Part shown: positions 11,185 through 22,594 of the stretch, in pieces
Position numbering within the stretch: position 1 is the first letter of the stretch
Layout: each line of letters starts with the position of its first letter
Source: Monodelphis domestica
Taxonomy: Eukaryota; Chordata; Mammalia; Didelphimorphia; Didelphidae
Reading direction: 5' to 3'
Assembly (NCBI RefSeq): GCF_027887165.1
Contig: NC_077230.1
Span: 339,460,322 to 339,524,321 of the forward strand
Length of the DNA stretch: 64,000 nucleotides
The notes under the pieces: model-generated
The model's database searches: none
The model's input: the letters and a program-made list of their open reading frames with translations, nothing else
What the model was told of the DNA's origin: nothing
Translations under genes and position numbers: made by a program

Positions 11185-11554
11185 ACTCTGATTCCTTCAG
11201 GGGTGCTCGACATCAGCTCCGTCTAATGTGACACAAACACTGGCCTCTTGCTAACGACTTTGTAAGAACAGAGGTTCCTGGCTGGTCCCTTGGTGCCTGG
11301 GATGAGAGGCTGTGCCAAGGAGGTTTGGCTACTGAACGGGGAGAGCTCTCCATTTAGTAGACTTTAAGAAAGAGAATGCCTGCAATCATTTTCCCTGTCA
11401 AGTGCAACAGGGCACTTCAAGCTCTCCCAAAGACACATTGAGAGGAGAAGGAAAAGTGATCCAATTCCCATTCCCCTGCAGCAATGGTAACTGCACTGTG
11501 TGGTCAGACAAGCCCGAATGTGGTCCTCAGGTCTCCAGTTGCCCCTTCTGCTTT
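11185..11554 (-). repeat. Right arm of the old inverted duplication
   Basis: The complement of this block aligns by eye to 9394-10205 with its SINEs removed. The best-preserved core is 'ttaaagtctactaaatgg' (complement of about 11355-11372) next to 'ttggcacagcctctcat'. No SINEs are present in this arm, so the left-arm SINEs post-date the duplication. Confidence 0.62.
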
Positions 11555-12695
11555 GTTTTTCTCTCTCTCTCTGAAGATAGTGACTGAAGGGTGATTTTGA
11601 GATGAAGGTTTCTAGCCTAGGGAGTAACTTTATTGTTGGGGTTTTTTGGTTGTAGTTTTTAAAATTCAATTTTATTTTCCGTTCTGAATTTTTTCTCTCC
11701 CTTTTCTCCCCCTCCTCTACCCATTAAGAAGAGAAGTGTAGGAATCAGCTTGGCACAGGGAGGGATCATTTGCAATGTTGGAAGCAGAGACAAGAGTAAC
11801 AGTTGGAAGGAACAAAGGCTTGTGGGAAAAAGAACAGAGGAGGGGGTCTTTTGCTCTCTGGACTCTGAGGGAGATGGGAGTGGAAGACCTGAATTAGGGA
11901 CCCCCAAAACCTGAGATTTGCCTCAATTTCTTCTTGCACTGAAGAATCAGAAAGATTTCTGAAATCACTGGAGCATTGGCCAAAGAAACAGAGATACCAG
12001 CATCTGCTGCTGAGGAGCATTCAACCCTGAAGCCTCATGGGGGTCACCCCGAAGACCTGTCCCGACCTGTGCCTTCCCAAGGACACTAGTGATATGTTTT
12101 AGTGTAGTCTAGTAGAGAGATTAGAGATAAATGAAGAAAGAAACAGAGAAGCCTGGGCCATTTGTCTCAACTGAGCAGAGAGGACACAAACTGCTTGGGT
12201 GTCTCATAGGACTTCCTAATCCCACCTTCCTCACCCTCCCTTGTTTCTTGATCATATAAGTCACCTCTTTCTGAGTAAATCACAGTCAGGTCAAGGTTGT
12301 CTTTTAGAGGATAAGAAAGAAGAATAAAAGGAGAGAAAGAGGGAACTGAGAAAAGCTATCTACCAAGCTGTGATCAAAGCAAAATCCAGAGCTGACAGCC
12401 ATTCAGCCTTTCTCCACAGGACTGTGTCCAGAGGAGGTTTGCTTGGGTCCAAGGCTCCAGCAAAGCCCTGGGAAAAAGTCTATACTTCAACCCACAGAAG
12501 CCTCTTGTCTGGGCAACAGTCTATATCCATCCCTGCTCAAACATCATCACAGGGATACCCCTCTTGAGTCCTTTAGTGAGAGGGAGGAGAGCTCAATGGA
12601 GTTTAACTCATCATTGATCATCTCTACCACACACACACACTTTATCTGTCTGTCTCTCTTTCTCCTCCCCCTCCACTGTTAAAATCACAACAGAA
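11555..12695. other. Intergenic, no gene recognised
   Basis: Unassigned sequence with a short pyrimidine-rich patch at 11640-11720 that resembles an antisense L1 3'UTR scrap, and a short CA run at about 12630. Open frames on both strands are short and overlapping and lack family features. Confidence 0.5.
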
Positions 12696-13530
12696 GAAAT
12701 CCCAAATATATACATTTGTGCAAACAAATTCCTGCATTGGCCATGTCCCCCCAAAAAGAAAATGTGCTAAGTCTGTAATCTGAGTCCATCAGCTCTCCAC
12801 GTGGAGATATAGAATGTTTCACCCCAAGTTCTTTGGAAACGTGGTTGGTCCTTGTGTTCATCAATATTACTAACACTTCCAGAGTTGATGATCTTTGCAA
12901 TATTGATGTTATTGTATAAATTCTTCTCCTAGCTCTGTTCACTTCACTTTGGGTCAGTCCGTACAAGTCTTCTCAGACAGCATAATATTATTCTATAACT
13001 TGTGCATTCCCCAATTAATCCTTTCAGTTTCCATTTTTTTTTTGGTATGACAAAAAGAATTGCTATAAACATTTTGTACATATAGGCCCTTTTCTTCTTT
13101 GATTTATTTGGGTATAAGCCTAATAGCAGAATCAATAGGTCAAAGGGTTTCACAATTTAATAGCTCTGGGGGCATAGTTCCAAATTGCTTTATGGAATGG
13201 TTGAATCAGTTCATAGATCTTTCAACAGTGCCTCAGTGTGCCTGTTTTCCTACAGTTCCTCCAACATTTGTCATTTTCCTTTTTTGTCATCATAGCCAAT
13301 CTGATGGGTGTGAAATGGTACCTCAGAGTTGTTTTAATGTGCATTTCTCTAATTATTAGATTTTTTTTTTCATTTGGCTAGTGACAACTTTGATTTCTTT
13401 CTCTGAAAACTGACTATTCATAACCTTTGACCATTTATCAATTGAGGAATACTTCTTATTCTTAGAAATCTGACTCTGTTCTCTATATCGCTTAGAGAAA
13501 GTTGCAGCACATTTTTCCCCAATTTCCATT
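12696..13530 (-). mobile_element. L1 3'-end fragment, antisense
   Basis: Complement of the L1 ORF2 C-terminus and 3'UTR: 'ctgttcacttcactttgggtc', 'gggcatagttccaaattgc', 'ccaacatttgtcattttcct' and 'caatctgatgggtgtgaaat' match the order seen at 59600-60300. Diverged, with no usable frame. Confidence 0.72.
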
Positions 13531-13817
13531 GGCAGTAACCTTGTAAATTGGAGAAGGTTGAGAGCACCTCAGTCCAGGGATGTCTCTACTAGGAGATGAT
13601 CTTTGCAAGAACTTCTTGGAGATGACCACCTCCAGGAAGTAGCACTGCCTCCAGAACAGATGGGGGACCGTCTCCTGATTACTTCCTTTATATAGTCTAA
13701 CCTTTTTATTTTATAGATGAGGAAAGTGAGATGCAGAAACATAAAGTGGCTTTCCCCCAGTCATCTCAAGATTGTTTTAAGGAGAAGAAACACATTACCT
13801 CCCAAGGCAGTTGATAC

Positions 13818-13818
13818 C

Positions 13819-13857
<39 letters not shown>

Positions 13858-13889
13858 TATATACATATATGTATAGATAGATAGGTAGG

Positions 13890-13944
<55 letters not shown>
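13818..13944. repeat. Compound microsatellite, (AT)n then (GATA)n
   Basis: An alternating AT run (about 13818-13866) passes into a GATA/GGTA tetranucleotide array to 13944. The minus-strand open frame here (YLSIYLSI repeats) is only the translation of the array. Confidence 0.95.
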
Positions 13945-14174
13945 CTCTTATTGTTAGGCCTATTCTTTGGGGATATCTGGCTATCTGTCCCACCACACTA
14001 CCTATTTCCTCCTCCCTCCTCTCTTACCTCTTTCTCTTACTCTGGTAACAGGAAGCAAACCAGTGATATCATTGCCACTAGAAAGGATGTGACTATTTAT
14101 TGCCTTGTGGCAATTCATAATCTCTACAACTGTTCATATCAAAACATTTTTCCTTGATCCCATTGCCTATATGT

Positions 14175-14290
14175 CTTATATCACCTTATTAAAATGTAAA
14201 ATCCTTGAAGGTAGAGGTTGGGTCATTTTTGAATTCGTATCCTCAATACCAGGCACATAGTAGTTACTTAATGTTTGTTCACTCATTAAG
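14175..14290 (+). mobile_element. L2 LINE 3' tail
   Basis: 'aatccttgaaggtagaggttgg' followed by 'ccaggcacatagtagttactta' is the conserved L2 3' end. An ancient fragment. The surrounding 13945-15240 has no gene; a MIR-type piece lies at about 14920-15030. Confidence 0.65.
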
Positions 14291-15249
14291 TAAGAAGTTT
14301 TTCTTGACAACAAGCTTAAATTTGCCTTGATGCAACTTTGATTTAATTTTTTTCCTTTTAAATCATACAAAACAAACTTAACCCTTCTTCCATATCTCTC
14401 CTTAATACACTAAGAGGTCTGGGCCCTGGGACAAAATCAGCAAGGAGGAAGGCCTGCAGTAATATGTCTTATCTCCTGGAGTAATAGTTTGGGTTCCCAG
14501 TGAGGGGAAACTCATTACATCTTGAAAGATAGCCCATTTTATTTTTGAATACTTTTGAAATGCTAGAAAGTTTTTTTTCCCCCTGACAATAAGCCTAATC
14601 TTCCCCTTTGAAACTTTCACTCTTTGCTTAGTTCTGCGTGCTGATGAACAAGCTATTCTTTATACTTGAAGATAGCTATTCTCTTTCCCTCTTAAGTTTT
14701 TTCTTTTTTAAGCTCACTATCCCTAATTCCTTCTTTCTATTTTTATCTTAACTTTTTTCTTTTATTTGTTTAAATTCAGTTTTCTTTTATTTTCAGTTCC
14801 AAATTCCATCCCATACCAGCCCATTGGGAACCCCTAGGTCTTTCAACTGATCTTGCACCATCTTTATTGCCCTCCTCTAGGTACTCTTCAACTTATGAAT
14901 ATCCTTACTATTTGTATGGCTTTGGGCAAGTTATTTATCATATCTAGGCCTTAGTTCCTTCATCTGTAAAATGAGAAGTTTAGACCGCATGATTCCTGAA
15001 CCTTCCAGCTCTAAATCTATGATCTGAAGAAACAAAACTAGCACAAGTAAAAGATTAGGGAGCTTATAAATATGAGTCAGCATGGAACTAAGGGCTAAGT
15101 TCTACGGTACAGAATTTAAGTTATAAGAGTCCAGAGAAAGGGAGGATCCCTAGGACTAGAAGAGTAAGGAATGACTCTATGGAGAAAGTGAGATTTGAGT
15201 TGAGCATTAAAGGATGATCAGGACTTAGTCACTGGAAAAGGAGTCTTCT

Positions 15250-15555
15250 TACATTCCTTTTTTTTCTTTCTTTTCTGAGCAGAGACAAAACTTGTGAATT
15301 TATTGGTAAAGGGAAGTTTCCATGAGTGAACTCCCCCTGCCAACAGAAAGAGGAATTTCTTCCGCAATTTATGGCCTGGGAATGCTGCCTGGGGGCACTA
15401 AGAGACTGAATAACTTTTCTCTGGAAACACAGGCAGAGGTCTTGAACCCAGTCCTTCCCACTATATGGCCTGTCTGAAGTCAGAGGGTGGTAGGTGTTAG
15501 AGAAAGGCCTAGAATCCAGGCCTTCTGACTTGAAGGCTAATAGTCTTTCCACTAA
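15250..15555 (-). mobile_element. MAR/MON-type CORE-SINE, antisense
   Basis: Begins with a T-rich run, then 'acttgtgaatttattggtaa' and 'ctccccctgccaac', tail features of a therian CORE-SINE, and ends with the complement of a tRNA-like head ('ctaatagtctttccactaaatc'). Old and degraded. Confidence 0.5.
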
Positions 15556-15864
15556 ATCAGGATGCTTCCAGATGAGTATTTCCCCCTCTTAAATTATTTC
15601 CTTTGAAAGGCTACATAGTGATTCCACTAAAGTTACTGTTGCTAAAACCATTTTTTAACATTCTTCTTTGGAATTTGCTATTTTTAAAATGTTCCTTCTA
15701 TATGCCCCAGCTTTCCACCCTAGTTCAAGTTCACATTCCTTCTTGCCTGGGCACCAGCTTCTCACCAGTCTCTCTGCCTCAAGTCTCTCCTCTTCCCAAT
15801 CCCTTCTCCACACACGCAGGGTAATTTGCCAAATACACAACTCCAAGTAAGAAGAGTGAATGCT

Positions 15865-16300
15865 CAGTTTAGATCTAAGAGATTTGGGTTAAAGGCCTGG
15901 CTCTGAAACTTGCCATCTGTGGAATTTTGAACTTCTCTAAGCCCCAGTTTCTCCATCTGCAAAAGGGAAATATTAGTACATGTACTACGTATTTCACAAG
16001 GTAGAAAAGTCAATAACAAATGAGGAAAGGTTTTGTAGAAGATAATGCACTGGACCTGAAGTCAGGAAGAAATGGGTTACAATTCCACCTCTGCCATTTC
16101 CTAGCTGTGTGACCTTAGGTAAGTTCAGTAGCTTCAGTTTTTCCATCTATAAAATGGGATTAATATTGTAGTACCCACCTCAGAGAACTATTCTGAAGCT
16201 CAGATAACATCTTACTTTTGAACTTTATTTCTTTTTGCTAATGGAGTTAATATGTCTTAAAGTGCTATAGAAATGAGATTAATTATCATTATGATATTCC
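15865..16300 (+). mobile_element. Two MIR/MAR-type CORE-SINE pieces
   Basis: A partial copy at about 15865-16015 ('cccagtttctccatctgcaaaa') is followed by a longer one at about 16030-16300 with 'cctagctgtgtgaccttagg', 'ttccatctataaaatggg' and the 'aaagtgctatagaaatg' tail. The coding strand of both is the plus strand. Confidence 0.65.
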
Positions 16301-16744
16301 TCTGCTCATAAACATACCTTAAATGGATCCCCATAGCCTACTCTCTAGCCAAATGAAATCCAAGTTTCTGAACACAGATTCAAGGTTCTCCAGAACAAGA
16401 TCCTATTTTATATTTCTGACCTTATCTCTCTGATGTCTTATTTTTTTGACATTTCTTAAAAAAATATTTCTATTGATATAATTTGTTTTTACATTGTCTA
16501 GGTTTCCTGTATACCTCTTTTTCCTGTTTCTGGAGAACCATTCTTTATGGGGAAAAGAAAGGTTAAATAAAGAAGAAGAAAAAATAATTAAAACTGGTAA
16601 ACACATTGAAAAACAATAACAACAAACTTACATTATGTGCAATATTCAATTTTGGTAGACTCTGATTTCTGCAAAGGAGTGAGGCAAGTATCTTCTCATT
16701 ACTCTAAGGTCAAGCTTATTTTTTATATTCCTACTCTCCTTTTT

Positions 16745-16890
16745 TAAATTTATTGGTTCTAAGGCAGAAGAACATTAAGGTCTAGGCAACAACAGGGTCA
16801 TACAACTAGGAAGGGAAGGGATCCAGATATGAACATAGGATCGTCTGTTTTTAAGTCTAGCTCTCTATCCACTACCTAGCTGCCCTCCTA
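16745..16890 (-). mobile_element. CORE-SINE (SINE1 type), antisense, diverged
   Basis: Complement of the SINE1 tail ('attggttctaaggcagaag'), CORE ('caacagggtcatacaactagg') and head ('ctatccactacctagctgcc'). Confidence 0.65.
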
Positions 16891-17999
16891 CCCACTTTTT
16901 AATATATCCTTTTTAGCCAAACTGGCCTCTCTTAAACTTCCTGGCACAGTCCCTGCACATAGCAAGTGCTTGATGTTTGTTGAATGAATGATTTTTGATT
17001 CTGTGGCACATCCTTTTGAATGCCTTTTTGGTGGCAAAATCTTTCTCCCTTTTGAATTTGGATTTGAGTTTTTTAATGTTCCAAAGTAATCTTCAGCCAA
17101 GTCTAGTTAATGTCTAAAGTCAAGCTAGTGGTACTTCTTGAGATTTTAAAAAGGAAATGTGACCATAAAACAAGGATATTGGTGATCCTATGTGGATGTG
17201 ATATGGATTGTGATGTGATGCTCAAGAGAAGCTAACAAAATATTTTGAGCAATAGAAGTCTCATTGAACTATGTATATGTCTCCCAAGAGAGACAACACA
17301 TTTATTGGCATGAGGACTGGCCTCCAATATTACTTTCTAGTCATATCTCATATTCCAAATTATACTAGTCACAAAATGAGGCAAAGGACCTTAAGATATA
17401 AAATACTGGGATAGAAGGGCTCTTAGAATACAAAATATTGGAACATTGAAAGAAAGGAACTTTAGAGATTATTTAATCATCTCTTTTCCCACCAGTGCCA
17501 TTTTACAGAGAAGAAAACAAGTTCAGAGACATAAAGCCCCTTGCCCAAGTTATACTGTAATTTACCAAAGAACCAGGACTAGACACTAGGTGTTTTGACT
17601 CCAAATATGCATGCCCATCAGGTCATGGGAAGAATGGAGCTCTCTTTGTCAAAACTTGAATGCTGTTTCTTTCAATCAGAGCTTACAAAAAAGTACTTGA
17701 AAATGTAATGGCAAGAGAGTTTCCAGCAAAATGATGCAGATGACAGACTGTCCACAGCTTGTTCCCTCTCACTATATCAAAACGGAAAGAAATGCCTCAA
17801 AGTAAATAATGTAAACAAGAGGAAAAAGAAGTTTCTATAAGATAAATTCTACAGAAAAAAAAACCCCAACACTTGTAGATGAGCTCAGCATTTTTGATTC
17901 TCAATGCTATAACTTCTGTATGGCTAAAGGAACACTTGTCATTGTTTCTTGGAGTCTGCCCTTGACAGTGATCCAGTCAGACCTCACTATTTCTTAATG
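16891..17999. other. Intergenic, no gene recognised
   Basis: Contains an L2/MIR-like scrap at 16935-16990 and a MIR-type antisense piece at about 17455-17610 ('cattttacagagaagaaaac'). Otherwise unassigned. Confidence 0.5.
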
Positions 18000-18460
18000 G
18001 GTGGTGTTTTATGAATTGGATCAGCCCTGGTAGACTAAATAATGAAGATAAAAGAAAGGGAAGGGTCCCAGAAGTGCTGGGTCTGCCTAGTACAGAAGAG
18101 AAGAGACTTCTGTCAAGAGGGCCAAGTGAAAAGGAACACACAAAAGATCTTTTTAATATCTAAAAGGCTATTGTTGTGTGGAAAGGAAGGGCCTTGTTCT
18201 GCTTGGACTGAGGACAGAATTAAAAGCAGTGGATCCAAAGTTTAGAAAGCTTTTTTTAGGGGGAGAAATTTAATAATCAGTATCTCCTAAAGTGGAATGG
18301 GCTGCCTCTGGAGGCATGGTTTCCCTAAACCAGCAGCTTTCAAGCAATAGCTGAATCACCATTGGTAAGGTACATGGTAGAGTGAATCCTTGTTAAACCA
18401 TGAGTTGGACTATTTGGCCTCTGACAGTCCCCGTCAACTATGGGATTCTGGGATTCTCCC
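18000..18460 (+). mobile_element. CR1-clade LINE 3' end
   Basis: The order 'aaaaggctattgttgtgtgg', 'gccttgttctgcttggac', 'aagtggaatgggctgcctctgg', 'gttggactatttggcctctg' and 'gggattctgggattct' follows the 3' end of mammalian CR1/L3 LINEs, including the terminal short tandem repeat typical of the clade. The frame is broken. Confidence 0.7.
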
Positions 18461-19082
18461 TTTCCTGCTTTCACCTAAGGTTAGAGTCAGACTTGAAGAA
18501 AGGAGAGCTTTGTTGATTGTTGTGAGAATACCCAATGGCCAAGATCACAAAGATTCCTTGTGTCTGAGCTGGCCAAACTAGTCAGTAAGATTAGCTCATT
18601 GATAGGATGCTAGAGGGCTAAGTTCACATTGTCCAGACTATGGGGGAAGGTTGCCACAGGCAACCTGTTAACAGAAAGCCAGACTCAACAAAAGATTCTT
18701 TCTTTATGGACCCCAAGATGTTGTCTCTTGGCAGTAGCCCACCACCCTGGCTAAGAGTAAAGTAAGGAATTTCCCTTGGAGAATAATATAGATTCTATTT
18801 TAAGTTTTACAAAATACTTTCCTCTCAATGGCACTAAGGGGGAGATAATTCAAGAACTATTAACTTTATTTTACACATGAGGAAACTGTGGCTTGGAGAA
18901 GGTTGGAGATTTTTAAACCACTCCAGATGCCTTAGCCCATGGTAGGCGCTTAATAAATGTTTGATTGTTTGATTGATTTAACATGGATTAAGGATCCATG
19001 ACTTCATCAGTCAGCCTCCCCTCTATCAAATCAGCTCACAATCACTGCAATTCAGCCCAATTCAGCAAGCATTTATTTATTA
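18461..19082. other. Intergenic, no gene recognised
   Basis: Unassigned, with a short MIR/L2-like patch at about 18875-18985 ('gaggaaactgtggcttgg', 'aggcgcttaataaatgtttg'). Confidence 0.5.
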
Positions 19083-19320
19083 AGCAGCTGGGTGGTTCAA
19101 TGGAGAGAGGACAGTGTTGAACTCCTATCTCTAACACTTACTTAACTATGTGACCCTAGGAAAGTCAGTCACCCTCTGTCAGTCTCTGTTTCCTTATATG
19201 CAAAATGGAAATAAGTAGCACCTACCTCATAGGGTTGTTGTGAATCTGAAATGATATATTTGCAAAATGTTTTCCAAAACTTAAAGCATTTTACAAATGC
19301 TATTATTATTCACTAGATGC
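19083..19320 (+). mobile_element. MAR1/MIR-type CORE-SINE
   Basis: Full layout from 'agcagctgggtggttcaatgg' through 'actatgtgaccctaggaaag', 'agggttgttgtgaatctgaa' and 'agcattttacaaatgctatt'. Confidence 0.75.
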
Positions 19321-19619
19321 TGAGTGGGGATTCAAATACAAAAAGGAAAAAAAAAGTTCCTATCTTCAGAAAGTTTACATTTTATTTGGGAATACAAATA
19401 TAAATAAGTATGTAAATACAAGATAATTTAAGGAGGAAAAAGAGCCCCCAAAACTACTGGGCTCAGTAAAAAGATTATTGGTTACTGACGTGAACCTTGA
19501 AGGAAGCTAAAGATTCTAAAAGGTAGAAGGGAGGAGAGAATGCATTCAGGAAAAGTTTGCTAGAATGAATGGATATAAATGGACAAATTGTTGAGTTTGG
19601 GGTGTAGCTGGAATATATG

Positions 19620-20010
19620 GCAGATAAAAGACTCCACAGTCCCAACACATATTCTTCCTTCCAGTAACACTGGCTTTTTGTCAAGAATCAGACACTCCCA
19701 TCTCTTGGCTCTCAGCATTTTCTGTCTCATTCCTAGAATGCTTTCTCTCATCTCCAGGCTTCTCTGAAATCCTAGCTAGTCCCCCTTTATCTCAATTTTT
19801 ATCTATCCTTATCTTTATCCTGATCTCTCTTATTTCGTGGGTCTTCCCTCATTTAATTATGCCCTACTTTTCCTATATATAGTTGTTTGGTTGTTCTTGC
19901 CTCCATTAGACAGGCAGGGATTGTTTTTTGTCTTTCTTTGTGTCTCCAGCACTTAGCCCATGGTAGGTGCTTAATAAATATTTGATTGTTTGCTTGATTA
20001 ATGATTGATT
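19620..20010 (+). mobile_element. L2 LINE 3' end
   Basis: Pyrimidine-rich L2 3' region ending in 'gtctccagcacttagcccatgg' and 'aggtgcttaataaatatttg'. Confidence 0.65.
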
Positions 20011-20732
20011 AACAGGAGACCAATTCTACAAAAAGTGCAAATGTGGGTTCCAACACCTATGATCATAGGATGAGAGATTTAGAGTTGGAATCACGGATTT
20101 AAGTAATTGTGGCTCAGAGAGGTTAAAAGACTTGCCCTGGGTTACACAGGGAGTAAGTGGTGAGGCTCAAATATGAACCCAGGGTCTCCTTCTTCAGATG
20201 CAGCTTACTCTTCCAAGGCATGGAACTGCTTATTAATGTGTGACTTTGGGCAAGTCACTGCTCATGTCATCACAGTATCATCAATCTGTTCCTCATCTGT
20301 AAAATGACGAGAGGTAATAAGGGCGGCGGTGAGGTAGTCCTTGTATAAAGGTGTGCTCTACTTTTGGGAGGCAGCGAGGTTCGGAAAGAGTACTTAGATC
20401 TGTCGCTGGGGAGCTTGAGCTGGAATGAGGCACCGACATAAACACCTCTAGCCAACTCAAATGGTTAAGTCTATAGAATGGGCCCGAAAGCTTGGAAAAG
20501 GAGGGGAAAACCAGGAGTTATGCAGAAGCATCCAAAAGAGTCAAATTTAGCGCGGAAAAGAACCTTGGAGCCTCGTCCATGCCCTCGTTTTGCAGATGAG
20601 TACAGGCATTCGTTCAAGGTCACAGGGCTAAGTTTTGGAAGCAGATCTTTTTCAGTGGTGCTGGCTCCTGGTGTTGCCCCTGCCCACTGTGTCCCTCATC
20701 CTGCCTCCTCTGCCTCAGGAGAAGGAGCTGTA

Positions 20733-20759
20733 ATGAACCTTCTGGCTGCGGCGGGTTAA
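20733..20759 (+). CDS. Short upstream ORF echoing the KCTD14 N-terminus
   Basis: ATG AAC CTT CTG GCT GCG GCG GGT TAA encodes MNLLAAAG, nearly repeating the MNLLAEA start of KCTD14 280 bp downstream (14 of the first 16 bases agree). If transcription starts upstream of it, this would be an upstream ORF. It could equally be the coincidental end of a chance frame (20478-20759). No function is claimed. Confidence 0.25.
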   Translation: MNLLAAAG

Positions 20760-20852
20760 AAGCCGGCAGCCGGGTGGGCATAAGTGTTTCCGCACCCATC
20801 CAGAGACTGCCTGACCCCTCCCCTTCTCCCCTCCCCCGCCTCGGCCGGGCTA

Positions 20853-20910
20853 GGCTGGACCCCGCCCCTTTCACCTGCCCTGGCTGAGCCCCGCCCCTCT
20901 CACCTGTCCC
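20853..20910 (+). promoter_or_regulatory. Tandem 28-29-bp unit carrying GC boxes
   Basis: GGCTGGACCCCGCCCC followed by TTTCACCTGCCC (20853-20880) is repeated with four substitutions at 20882-20910. Each unit holds one Sp1/KLF-type CCCCGCCCC box and one CACCTG E-box. Binding is inferred from motif only. Confidence 0.6.
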
Positions 20911-21011
20911 CGCTGGGCTGCGGCGACAGCTAAGGCAGCAGCTGGTAGAGCTTGGTCACGCAGGGCAGGTGCCAGCCAACGACCGGTTCGGGGCCCTTGC
21001 AAAGAGGAGGA

Positions 21012-21065
21012 ATGAATCTTCTGGCCGAGGCTCGAGCTTCGGGGAAGCCTGCGACGCTGCAGACG
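21012..21065 (+). CDS. KCTD14: KCTD14, coding exon 1
   Basis: The 18-codon exon encodes MNLLAEARASGKPATLQT and ends at ACG|GTGAGC, a good donor in phase 0. It joins exon 2 (29308), which starts ATG TCA CCT, giving ...LQT-MSPVVELNVGG. As recalled, human KCTD14 has the same T-M-S junction before its VVELNVGG. The start chosen is the first ATG in frame (aggaggaATGa, moderate Kozak context); the frame stays open upstream to about 20952 without another ATG. This N-terminal peptide shows no domain and differs in length from the recalled human one. Exon 2's own ATG could also start translation. Confidence 0.7.
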
Positions 21066-22174
21066 GTGAGCTCAGCTGGCGGGACCGGGCTGAGGGGCCT
21101 CGCCGGTTCTCGCCCCAGCCACCTGTTATGTCCGGCTGAGGGATGTTCGCTGACACCTTGGCCTCTGGCCGCCCCTCTGCCCTTCCTCGCACCCTCTCTC
21201 TCTCACACGTGCTCTCTGCCACCGCTTCTCTCCCCCACCTCCCCCGCCCACCGCTGCAGGTACCCGCTTGAGCGCACTTACTGGTCTGCACACATGCATA
21301 CACTCACTCGCCTCTTCCTAGCACCGCAGCACTAGCACTCCGCGTTCCCCTCCGCCCCTGAGACAATCTAAGGGTGCCGCCTTCCCCGGAAGAATCAGAT
21401 CCTCCATCCCGGTCCCGCTGCTGCCCGGCAGGGACACTCAGTCCGAACCCAACGGCTGTGGCCCTTCAGAGTGTCACGGACCGGAGTAAGGAAGTGGCTC
21501 TTGTAGCCGCTTTGGTGATTGTTTCAAGCTAAATACAGGAGTAGAAGCGTCTCAGTGGAATGCTGGAGTTTCCTGGTAATGCGAACAAGTGGTCATTCCT
21601 TTGAAAAGGGGGAATTAAAGGATGATAGCCACATTGCATCGGACCACCACTTTCCACTGATTTTGGAGCTCGAGTTTTAGAGGTTCTCTAGTCAGTACTG
21701 AGCAGCTCTCCCTCTTATTCTGACTGTGGCCTCAGTGGGTAAGTCTGTTTTTATGGAGGTTTTTAACGCTCTTGCCAAGGTTTGAATGTTGGGATCCAAA
21801 GAAAAAAGTCCTCAGAAGCCTCCTGCCCACTTGGAAGGTCTCTGGAGCCATGTTCAGCGATCTTGGTCTTGGGCTGATTTCACATTTTTATCATTTATCT
21901 ATGGTGAAAGTCATAGATAACATCCCCATCAAATTTACTGATGACCTAAAGCTGGAAAGGATGATTAACAAAGGTTTAAAAATAGGCTAGGAACTCAATA
22001 GGCTAGAACTTTGGGCCACATCCAACAAACTGAAATCCAATAGGGGTAGATGTAAAGTCTTGGAGTGAATTCAAAATTTAACTCTACAAATACAAGCCAG
22101 AAATGTCAGGGTTCAAGAACAAATTTTCTGAACAACACCTGGGGCTCATTGTGAAAGCTCAATGTGAGTCCAGA

Positions 22175-22332
22175 GTTCCAAGGCAGAAGAGCAGGTCCTA
22201 GGCAATTGGAGTTAAGTGACTTGCCCAGGGTCACACAGGTAGGAAGTGTCTGAGGTCAGATTTGAACCCAGGACCTTCTGTCTCCAAGTCTGGCTCTCTC
22301 TCTCCACTGATCCACCTATTTGCCCTGACAGT
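22175..22332 (-). mobile_element. SINE1-type CORE-SINE, antisense, inside CR1
   Basis: Complement of the tail ('ttccaaggcagaagagcagg'), CORE ('cttgcccagggtcacacagg') and head ('tctctccactgatccacc'). Confidence 0.8.
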
Positions 22333-22594
22333 GAATCAATACAGCTGTAGTGTCCAGGAAAAGACATGATTCTCCTGCTGTACTCTGCCCTGATCAGGCA
22401 CATAATGGAATATTGTATTTCAGTCTGGGCACCACATTTTAGAGAGGACATAGGATAACCTGGAGAGTACACAGAGGTGGGTAATCATGAATGGAACTAG
22501 GGATGTTTGTACTGGAGAAGTCCCAGGGAGAGATGATTGATGACTGGGTTTGGGTACTTGAAAGGCTATCATTGGAAGATAATGGATGATGATG

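Larger units (their letters stand above)
20300..21500 (+). promoter_or_regulatory. KCTD14: CpG island and promoter region of KCTD14
   Basis: CpG density rises sharply against the AT-rich surroundings, peaking at about 20800-21430. The block contains two CCCCGCCCC boxes (20860-20869 and about 20889-20898), a TATA-like ttaaaag at about 20756, and KCTD14 coding exon 1 with its splice donor. The true start site cannot be placed from sequence alone; the GC boxes favour about 20910-21000. Confidence 0.75.

Noticed and set aside
13872-13944. Regular short repeats that might suggest a CRISPR-like array
   Set aside because: Pure tetranucleotide microsatellite without spacers, in a mammalian genome.
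13766-13996. Minus-strand open frame with YLSI repeats
   Set aside because: Translation of the GATA/AT microsatellite; no coding evidence.
4928-20300. THRSP or NDUFC2, expected near KCTD14 from human synteny
   Set aside because: No matching coding sequence seen on either strand; they would lie to the left of the window if present.
20478-20759. 93-codon open frame in the KCTD14 island
   Set aside because: Starts in SINE-like sequence and has no family resemblance. Only its last eight codons are noted as a possible upstream ORF.
20956-21303. Long minus-strand frame across KCTD14 exon 1
   Set aside because: GC-rich shadow frame over a CpG island.
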